Below are positions 1-5,188 of a DNA stretch of 11,360 bases, piece after piece; within the stretch, counting starts at the first letter, position 1; every line of letters begins with the position of its first letter. The stretch is taken from NCBI GenBank assembly GCA_964568825.1, contig CAZMSA010000119.1, forward strand, positions 1 through 11,360, read 5' to 3'. The notes beneath the pieces were generated by a model that saw only the letters and a list, made by a program, of their open reading frames with translations, was not told where the DNA came from and did not search any database. A program made the position numbers and the translations under genes. Source of the stretch: CAVVDT01 sp964568825. GTDB taxonomy: Bacteria > Pseudomonadota > Alphaproteobacteria > Rhizobiales > Aestuariivirgaceae.

Positions 1-72
1 ATTCCACCCGGCAGGCTTCCATCGCCTCCACGCCGCTCTCCAAGCCGAGTAAATAGAGGTGTCCATGCGTGG

Positions 73-90
73 AAAACCCCCGAAGGGGGG
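73..90 (-). terminator. possible small intrinsic terminator on the minus strand
   Basis: Read on the minus strand there is a five-pair GC stem (CCCCC, TTC loop, GGGGG) followed directly by TTTT. This is the layout of a minimal Rho-independent terminator for leftward transcripts. The stem is short and no intact minus-strand gene ends just before it. It may be left over from a gene that has been lost, or be chance. Confidence 0.3.
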
Positions 91-122
91 CAGGTGATAC
101 GTTCCACTTGATGATGGTAGCA

Positions 123-227
123 CTTGGGGGCAAGCGTATCCGACGTCGGCTCGGTCTTGGTTACTTAACGTCGTTAACGGACGCAGTGGTGGAGGCGCGT
201 AGAGCATTGGAGTGGATCCGGTTTGGC
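123..227 (+). pseudogene. possible fragment of an integrase N-terminal (DUF4102-like) domain
   Basis: A plus-strand reading frame open from about 69 to 254 contains the segment GGKRIRRRLGLGYLTSL followed by TDAVVEARRALEWIRFG. This resembles the arm-type DNA-binding domain of tyrosine recombinases, where a basic strand, a 'lGxYpslsLadA' turn and an 'ARxAL' helix ending in G are typical. The similarity stops near base 227, where a different fragment begins on the opposite strand. The segment is about 35 residues, with no catalytic domain, so if real it is a remnant. The resemblance is by eye over a short stretch; a chance open frame is the main alternative. Confidence 0.3.
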
Positions 228-353
228 CATGGCGCCCAGCATTTCAGAGCCTGATGACATGAGGTCCATCATGGGCTGGGCCAAGGCAAACAACGCCTGA
301 AACATCGCGAGCAGGACAAACTGCAGGATTACCAGGCCGGCAACCGAGTGTAG
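225..353 (-). pseudogene. fragment resembling a FeoB ferrous-iron permease membrane segment
   Basis: On the minus strand bases 353 to 225 encode about 43 residues, including HSVAGLVILQFVLLAMFQAL and FALAQPMMDLMSSG. FeoB proteins carry a similar block after the G-protein domain, at the first membrane helix (pattern 'hpvxGlxILxxllFxmFQxxFxwAxPxMDxI'). There is no G domain before it and no further FeoB sequence after 'LGAMA', where the frame runs into unrelated DNA and soon stops. It is therefore a piece of a gene, cut on both sides: at about 353, just before the CarS-like gene, and at about 225, where the possible integrase fragment begins. The family assignment is from memory of the motif and is moderately sure. 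Confidence 0.45.
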
Positions 354-362
354 AGTGCCTGC

Positions 363-851
363 ATGCACTACGTAGCGCTCGCGCAACTTCTCATATTGCT
401 CACACTGGCCAATGGTTCTCCCGTTGTCGCAAAGTGGGTATTTCGCAGCAAATGGGCCGCACCTCTCGACGGCGGTGTGAAATTCATCGATGGTCGAGCG
501 CTCTTTGGCTCATCGAAGACAATCCGTGGGCTCTTGGTGTCGATACTGACAACGAGCCTGTCTGCGCCCCTCATCGGGCTGGGTCTGGAGATCGGTTTCG
601 TAGTTGGCTTGACCGCCATGGTCGGAGATCTGTACTCGAGCTTTGTGAAGCGCCGGTTCAATCTAGCCCCGAGCAGCAGAGCGACCGGGCTCGACCAGAT
701 ACCCGAGTCGCTGTTTCCGCTCCTCGCCTGCCAGCGTGCTCTCTCGCTGACGGCGCTGGACATTCTCATTTGCGCTGCAATCTTCTTTATCGGTGAACTG
801 ATCCTTTCTCCTCTGCTCTACAAGATTCGCCTTCGTGACCGTCCCTATTGA
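363..851 (+). CDS. CDP-archaeol synthase (CarS/DUF46) family membrane protein
   Basis: This 162-residue polytopic membrane protein matches the CarS/DUF46 family. Archaeal members transfer CMP from CTP to an archaeal phosphatidate analogue in membrane lipid synthesis; the substrate of bacterial members is not established. Visible landmarks are an N-terminal helix with LANGSPVVA (about residues 15-23), the family core FIDGRALFGSSKTIRG (about 41-56), a helix-rich middle, then GDLYSSFVKRRF and GLDQIPESLFPLL, which are the acidic and basic cytosolic motifs of the family. Length is usual for bacterial homologues. The start at 363 is the first possible one, because TAG lies in frame at 351; its ribosome site is weak. 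The gene ends 12 bp from the convergent metallophosphoesterase. Family membership is well supported; the exact reaction is not. Confidence 0.8.
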   Translation: MHYVALAQLLILLTLANGSPVVAKWVFRSKWAAPLDGGVKFIDGRALFGSSKTIRGLLVSILTTSLSAPLIGLGLEIGFVVGLTAMVGDLYSSFVKRRFNLAPSSRATGLDQIPESLFPLLACQRALSLTALDILICAAIFFIGELILSPLLYKIRLRDRPY

Positions 852-863
852 GTGTCCGAACTC

Positions 864-1853
864 TCAGGCGCAGTGCAGGTGATGTAGCGTGATTTCCGGC
901 AGACAATTGAGCCGCACCGGCACAATACATGTTCCCGCGCCAACCGAAGTGTAGCCGCACATGTCGTGGTACTTCCACGGGCCCGATCCCATGTGCCTGG
1001 GAAGAACCGAGTCCAGAGTGATGGGAATTGATCCTGGCAGACAGATTTGCCCACCGTGGGTGTGACCGCTCAGGAGCAATTGGAAACCGGCATGTGCAGC
1101 CTGGCGGTAGATTTCAGGCGTGTGCGAGAGCAGAATTGAAAATCTGTCATCGGGAATGCCCGAAGCCGCCTTTTCGATGTTGTCCACCCGAAAAAAATGA
1201 GCGTCGTCGATGCCGGCCAGGTAAATTTTCTGGCTCTTTCGGGAAATCGCCTCGCTCTCGTTGAGCAGCATCCGGATATGCATTTGTTCAAGGCCCGGCA
1301 CCATGCGAATCGTGTCATGATTACCCAACACGCCGTAAACCGATGGCCCCAGATGAGACCGCAATCGGTCCAGCCACTCGAGCGCGGGGTTGAATGGACC
1401 GAATGTCGCTCCGCGATAATCGCCGGTGAGCACACAAACATCATACTCCAGGCCCGTAAGGAGTACCTCCAATCTTTGCATTGCTCCGTGGTTCATATCC
1501 GCATGGAGATCGCTGAGGTGAAGCAGGGTGAAGCCATCGAAGGCAGGTGGCAGTGCTGCGAAGCGAAGATGATTGTGTCTGATCTGGATGCGTTCGGCAT
1601 TTCGCTTGCCGCGCCAGTAGAGGCCCGTAAGTTTCAGAACCGTCCGAATAAGCGAATGAACCGAATACCAGTTCTCGATATGGAAAAAATTGATCCCCTG
1701 GCCGAATATTTGTGCCTCGTGATCCGCCTCGATCCCAAGACGCTGACGTGAATGCAGGCGTCCAAGGCGCTGCTCCAGCTTGCTCAAGGTTTCATCATTC
1801 ATGAAAGCCGTCACGAGTTTCAGGCGTGGCTGCGCAACGCCGATGTTGACCAT
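864..1853 (-). CDS. metallophosphoesterase, YkuE/YaeI-like
   Basis: This calcineurin-like phosphoesterase has all the metal-site motifs in order (numbering from the 1853 start): SDLHAD (D115, H117), LTGD (D145), GNHD (177-180), LLSHTPE (H244) and SGHTHGGQ (H264, H266). These bind two metals and hydrolyse phosphodiester or pyrophosphate bonds. Relatives such as YkuE, YaeI and LpxG are membrane-linked, and LpxG cleaves UDP-diacylglucosamine in lipid A synthesis; whether this protein does so cannot be told from sequence. The N-terminal 100 residues include an amphipathic stretch (about 62-80) that may touch the membrane. The start is uncertain: ATG at 1853 or at 1802 (residue 18), neither with a clear Shine-Dalgarno. 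It converges on the CarS-like gene, which could also handle lipid phosphates. Confidence 0.88.
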   Translation of the reverse strand: MVNIGVAQPRLKLVTAFMNDETLSKLEQRLGRLHSRQRLGIEADHEAQIFGQGINFFHIENWYSVHSLIRTVLKLTGLYWRGKRNAERIQIRHNHLRFAALPPAFDGFTLLHLSDLHADMNHGAMQRLEVLLTGLEYDVCVLTGDYRGATFGPFNPALEWLDRLRSHLGPSVYGVLGNHDTIRMVPGLEQMHIRMLLNESEAISRKSQKIYLAGIDDAHFFRVDNIEKAASGIPDDRFSILLSHTPEIYRQAAHAGFQLLLSGHTHGGQICLPGSIPITLDSVLPRHMGSGPWKYHDMCGYTSVGAGTCIVPVRLNCLPEITLHHLHCA

Positions 1854-2206
1854 GGATCGCCAGATTGGACGGCGTCAAGTTCCCGATCGTCATCAAGGTG
1901 CCCAATCACACCTTTGCCCTGCCGCTGCGTGCTGCTTTGCCTGCAATGAGTGTCAACGCCGGAGCAAATTTTCACCACTTGGCCGGAGCAAAGATACACC
2001 AGTTTGGCGTTGCGGAAGGTTGTCCGTCGCCAAAACAATCGTTACGTCTGACCCTGCATTCGAATGGGGGGCTCCGGCTCATGCTTGATTGATGTTATGC
2101 TGCTGAGAGCTGATGGCACAAGCAGCGGTTCTGGATAGTGAGTGACTTGCACGCAGGGGGCGGACCGGCAGATGCCGACCGCCCCTGTTGTCGCGGCGGA
2201 AGAGCC
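1854..2206. other. 353-bp stretch with no convincing gene
   Basis: This interval separates the metallophosphoesterase start from the DUF347 gene end. A plus-strand frame from about 1865 to 2092 has GC-rich third positions over its first 30 codons, as a coding remnant would, but I recognise no family, it has no good start or ribosome site, and frames on the other strand are open too. The leftward promoter of the metallophosphoesterase should lie here, but I could not pick out a clear -35/-10 pair. A GC-rich hairpin sits at its right end and is listed separately. Confidence 0.5.
2154..2187 (-). terminator. GC-rich hairpin downstream of the DUF347 gene
   Basis: Bases 2154-2163 (CAGGGGGCGG) pair with 2179-2187 (CCGCCCCTG), and the inner CCGGCA/TGCCG also pair, giving a long stem with small bulges around a two-base loop. 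It lies about 20 bp past the stop of the minus-strand DUF347 gene, where a terminator is expected. No T run follows on the minus strand, so it is either a T-less transcription end or an mRNA 3' stabilising structure. Confidence 0.45.
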
Positions 2207-3046
2207 TCAGGCCTCGTTCACGTCGATTGCCAGTTCACTGGCATTGCCTTCTTCCACCTCCAGATCAACATCGGCGGCTGTCTCGTCACCATCGCGGCTC
2301 AGGGTCATGTAGGTGATGAGGGCGGCGATGCTGGCGAGGAAGATGAAGCTGGTGATCACTGTGCCAAAACCCAGGCCGCCATTGCCGGCCGGTTGTGACA
2401 GCAGGTCGCCGGACGAGGCGCCCATGGGCCGGGTCAGGATATAGGCCAGCCAGAAGGCGGCAATGCCATTCATCTTGAGGACATAATAGGCAAAGGCAAC
2501 GACTGCGATGATGGCGCCGTAGATCAGGCCGGCCTGCAGGTAACCCAGTCCCAGGCCCTCGGCGGCCAGATCGCCGGCCGCAGTTCCCAGCGCGAAGGTG
2601 AACAGGATCGCCAGCCAGTAGAAAATCTCACGCCGCGTCGTGTAGATGGTGTGGATCGACAGCGTCTTCTCAAAAGCCAACCAGATGGCGAATGTAGCCA
2701 TTAGCGCCACACCGAACAGGATGCTCGATGCTTCCAGGGTCATGCCGAGATTGTCCACCAGATTGTCGGTGATGAGGGTGCCGACGACACTCACCAGCAC
2801 CACGCTTACCCAGTAAATCCATGGCGTGTATTGCTTCTGGGCGAATTGCCACCCCAGAGCGGCGAGAAGGAAGCCTGACATGATCAGCGAGGTTGTGGGC
2901 AAGCCCAGGCCGAAATAGCTGTTGAGGAAGTCGGCGGCGGTTTCACCCACGGTGACCGCCATGAGTTTGATCAGCCAGAAATCGACTGTGACCTTGGGCA
3001 CCCGGTTGTGGATGAGGGTGGTATTTTTTAAAGCAAGCGACGTCAC
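2207..3046 (-). CDS. DUF347-repeat membrane protein (COG4705 type), function unknown
   Basis: This 279-residue integral membrane protein matches the DUF347-repeat family, whose transport or binding role is not known to me. The sequence shows four repeats, each a helix pair with a small-residue turn and a conserved acid: GETAAD (34-39), GTLITD (89-94), GTAAGD (154-159) and GASSGD (209-214). Spacing of 55, 65 and 55 residues gives a two-fold internal symmetry of about 120 residues. The opening VPKVTVDFWLIKLMAVTVGE is typical of the family. After the last helix (about residue 250) comes a strongly acidic cytosolic or periplasmic tail (252-279). The start is GTG at 3046, chosen because AAGGAG lies seven bases upstream. 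It is divergent from the ABC operon, sharing a 217-bp intergenic region. Confidence 0.82.
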   Translation of the reverse strand: MTSLALKNTTLIHNRVPKVTVDFWLIKLMAVTVGETAADFLNSYFGLGLPTTSLIMSGFLLAALGWQFAQKQYTPWIYWVSVVLVSVVGTLITDNLVDNLGMTLEASSILFGVALMATFAIWLAFEKTLSIHTIYTTRREIFYWLAILFTFALGTAAGDLAAEGLGLGYLQAGLIYGAIIAVVAFAYYVLKMNGIAAFWLAYILTRPMGASSGDLLSQPAGNGGLGFGTVITSFIFLASIAALITYMTLSRDGDETAADVDLEVEEGNASELAIDVNEA

Positions 3047-3058
3047 AGATGCACTCCT

Positions 3059-3068
3059 TATTCGAATA
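3059..3068. repeat. 10-bp palindrome upstream of the DUF347 gene
   Basis: TATTCGAATA is a perfect palindrome that ends just before the AAGGAG ribosome site of the leftward DUF347 gene. It falls in the expected 5' untranslated region and could be an operator half or chance; a single 10-bp palindrome is weak evidence. Confidence 0.25.
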
Positions 3069-3181
3069 GAACCGTCGCCACGTGCCTAGGCGGCAATCTT
3101 CACGATCGCCATTCCGCCAACATACGAATTTGTAAGTGGCATCAGGGCGTAGAAAACCCCAATTGCTCAATTCATAGCCGT

Positions 3182-3206
3182 GGAAATATTAGTGAAACCG
3201 GACGTT
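3182..3206 (+). promoter_or_regulatory. candidate EcfG-type (general stress response) promoter
   Basis: GGAAA at 3182-3186 is followed after exactly 16 bases by CGTT at 3203-3206. The alphaproteobacterial EcfG sigma factor is known to use GGAAC-N16/17-CGTT, so the match has one mismatch and the right spacing. It lies 57 bp before the start of the exported-protein gene, a sensible place for the operon promoter. Transcription would begin around 3213-3216. No comparable motif was found on the minus strand for the divergent DUF347 gene. Confidence 0.5.
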
Positions 3207-3219
3207 CTCCTATGAACGT
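3202..3219. repeat. inverted repeat over the operon promoter (possible operator)
   Basis: ACGTTC (3202-3207) and GAACGT (3214-3219) are a perfect inverted repeat with a six-base spacer. The left arm covers the -10 element of the candidate EcfG promoter and the right arm would be at the transcript start. It could be an operator for a repressor, or simply the -10 motif mirrored by chance. Confidence 0.4.
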
Positions 3220-3263
3220 TTAGGAGACAACCATGTCGCGCGCATTTATCAGGAGGGTAACAT

Positions 3264-3863
3264 ATGCAGTCACATCGCAACCGCCACCACCTCGTTGCAG
3301 GCGCTCTCGCGCTTGCCATGGTTGCGACTGTCTTGCCGGCGCTACCGTCTTTGGTGTCTGGCGCACATGCCGCCGAGAAGCCTGTTGCACCTGAGAAGAA
3401 CCCGCCTGGTGACATTCCCGACACGCAGGTTTTCATCGACTATGCCGGTCCCTCCGGCATTCATCTGAAGGTGCCTGAAGGCTGGGCTCGCAGTGATCGT
3501 TCCGACGGTGCAAGCTTCGTCGACAAGTACGACGGGGTGGTCATCACGTTGACGGATGCAACCCAAGCGCCGGACCTTGCAAGCGTCAATGACCAGTACG
3601 TCGTGAAACTCAAGGCCAACGGCCGGGCGGTCAAGATTACCGGGGTGAAGGCAGTGAAGCTGCCTGCCGGCACGGCCATTCGCATCACCTACAGTTCAAA
3701 TTCCGAACCCAACGCAGTGACCAACAAGCAGATACGCCAGGAGAACCAGCGCTATCTTTATTTCAAGGACGGCAAGCTCGCCACCCTCGACCTCTATGCC
3801 CCGTTCGGCGCCGACAACGTCGATCAATGGCAGCTCATGTCGCGATCGTTTCGGTGGAAATGA
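3264..3863 (+). CDS. exported PsbP/DUF1795-like protein of the ABC operon
   Basis: This 199-residue protein has a clear Sec signal peptide: a basic, histidine-rich n-region, a hydrophobic core (about 10-31) and an AHA cleavage site after residue 36. There is no lipobox cysteine, so it should be soluble in the periplasm. The mature part begins with a proline-rich linker, then IHLKVPEGWARSD, VVITLTDATQAPD, VKLPAGTAIRITYSS and a C-terminal SRSFRWK. The 'VPEGW ... LPAG ... ADNVDQWQLMSRSF' order recalls small PsbP/DUF1795-fold proteins. The start at 3264 has an excellent AGGAGG seven bases upstream. The stop is one base before the start of the first ATPase gene, so it is cotranscribed and is probably the periplasmic partner of the transporter. 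The precise function is unknown. Confidence 0.75.
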   Translation: MQSHRNRHHLVAGALALAMVATVLPALPSLVSGAHAAEKPVAPEKNPPGDIPDTQVFIDYAGPSGIHLKVPEGWARSDRSDGASFVDKYDGVVITLTDATQAPDLASVNDQYVVKLKANGRAVKITGVKAVKLPAGTAIRITYSSNSEPNAVTNKQIRQENQRYLYFKDGKLATLDLYAPFGADNVDQWQLMSRSFRWK

Positions 3864-3864
3864 C

Positions 3865-4518
3865 ATGCTGGAAGCCCACGAGCTCTACCGCTTCTTCCAT
3901 ATCGGTGACGACGAGACGGCCGCCTTGCGCGGCGTCAGCCTGAGGCTTGGCGAAGGCGAGGTCGTGGCGATCATGGGACCTTCAGGCAGCGGCAAGACCA
4001 CCTTGCTCTCCTGCCTCACAGGTCTTGATGAACCCGACGGCGGCCATGTGATGGTCAACGGCGAACGGATCACGCATCGTGCGGAGAATGCCCGCGCCCG
4101 CATCAGGGCGCGCGATTTCGGAATTTGCCTGCAGTCCGGCAACCTGTTCGGCCATCTGACGGTGCGCGAAAACATTGAACTGCAGAAAGCGCTGGCGCGA
4201 TCCGATCCCGGAAACATCGAGACATTGCTCGAGAATGTCGGTCTCCAGCATCGCGCCGATGCATTGCCGGCGGAACTGTCGGGTGGGGAAACCGCCCGGG
4301 CGGGCCTGGCGGTCGCGCTTGCAACCGATCCGCCCATTCTCATTGCGGATGAACCAACCGCGGAGGTCGATGCCGAAACCGAGAACAAGATTCTGGAACT
4401 GTTCGCCGAACGCCGCGGCCAGGGCAAGGCAACGCTGGTTGCGACCCACAGCCAGGCGCTGGCAATGCACGCCGACCGCATAGTGCGGCTGCACGATGGA
4501 AAAGTATCCGATGCCTGA
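3865..4518 (+). CDS. ABC transporter ATPase 1, LolD/MacB-like, with altered signature
   Basis: This 217-residue nucleotide-binding subunit belongs to the LolD/MacB/FtsE-type ATPases that power FtsX-like permeases. It shows Walker A GPSGSGKT (38-45), Q-loop CLQSGNLF (Q90), signature LSGGE (138-142), Walker B ILIADE (158-163) and H-loop ATHS (H195). The signature is LSGGE rather than LSGGQ, and the helix after it reads TARAGLAVAL where the second ATPase has AQRIAIARAL, so the composite site it contributes to may be weaker. The frame is open upstream to 3796, but the ATG at 3865 is chosen: it sits one base after the preceding stop, gives the family's normal N-terminus and has GGTGGAAA before it. 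It overlaps the next gene by eight bases, which suggests translational coupling. Confidence 0.9.
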   Translation: MLEAHELYRFFHIGDDETAALRGVSLRLGEGEVVAIMGPSGSGKTTLLSCLTGLDEPDGGHVMVNGERITHRAENARARIRARDFGICLQSGNLFGHLTVRENIELQKALARSDPGNIETLLENVGLQHRADALPAELSGGETARAGLAVALATDPPILIADEPTAEVDAETENKILELFAERRGQGKATLVATHSQALAMHADRIVRLHDGKVSDA

Positions 4519-5188
4519 GCCACTGGTTGTTTTCGAGGAGGTATCGCGCGATTTTCCAACGGGAAGCGGCGGCATGTTCACCGCGCTCAGCCGGGCAAGC
4601 GGGGCCATTGAAACAGCGGATCGGATATCGCTTGTCGGTCCATCGGGCAGCGGCAAGTCCACGCTTCTCAACATACTCGGCGGGCTCGATCTGCCGACCA
4701 GTGGCAAAGTGTCCTGGCCCGCGCTTGGCGCGCGTGATCAATTGCGTCCGGGCAAGGTCGCCTACGTGTTTCAGGCCTCAAGCCTGTTTCCGGCACTGAA
4801 CGGCTTTGACAATGTCTGCCTCCCCGCCATGCTCGCTGGCGAGGAAACCGGATTGCAAGGCCGCGCCAAGGAACTGATGGACGCGCTCGGCATCGCCGAC
4901 ATTGCCGAAAAGTTTCCCGATGAAATCTCCGGTGGCCAGGCGCAGCGCATCGCCATCGCCCGCGCGCTGCTGCTCTCACCCAAACTGCTGCTTGCCGATG
5001 AACCCACCGGTCAGCTCGACAGTGAAACCGCGCAACACGTGCTCGATGTCATGCTCGACACTGTGGAAGAGGCCAAAGCCGCACTCGTCATCGCGACGCA
5101 CGATCCGATCGTCGCAGCGCGCCTGAAGGAAAGCTGGATCATCGAGCACGGCCATCTCCACGAACCTCGCAGAAAGACCGCAGCATGA
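4511..5188 (+). CDS. ABC transporter ATPase 2, LolD/MacB-like, canonical
   Basis: This 225-residue ATPase has a full set of motifs: Walker A GPSGSGKS (43-50), Q-loop YVFQASSLF (Q88), signature ISGGQ (139-143) followed by AQRIAIARALL, Walker B LLLADE (159-164), D-loop GQLD and H-loop ATHD (H197). It is clearly different from the first ATPase, so the pair most likely forms a heterodimer under the single permease. An upstream in-frame ATG at 4496 exists, but 4511 fits better: it overlaps the preceding stop and has GGAAAAG at a good distance, while 4496 has no ribosome site. The stop overlaps the permease start as ATGA. The energy-coupling role is secure; the cargo is not known. Confidence 0.9.
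   Translation: MPEPLVVFEEVSRDFPTGSGGMFTALSRASGAIETADRISLVGPSGSGKSTLLNILGGLDLPTSGKVSWPALGARDQLRPGKVAYVFQASSLFPALNGFDNVCLPAMLAGEETGLQGRAKELMDALGIADIAEKFPDEISGGQAQRIAIARALLLSPKLLLADEPTGQLDSETAQHVLDVMLDTVEEAKAALVIATHDPIVAARLKESWIIEHGHLHEPRRKTAA

Noticed and set aside
1..75. Minus-strand frame at the left edge reading HGHLYLLGLESGVEAMEAC
   Set aside because: It looks protein-like but is only about 24 codons, has no clear start and no recognised family; other frames are open as well.
1865..2092. Plus-strand frame with GC-rich third positions upstream of the metallophosphoesterase
   Set aside because: No family recognised, no ribosome site, begins with TTG, and the bias fades after about 30 codons; kept only as a note in the gap entry.
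3885..4741. Long minus-strand open frames opposite the ATPase genes
   Set aside because: They are shadows of the GC-rich coding strand; the plus strand carries complete ABC motifs.
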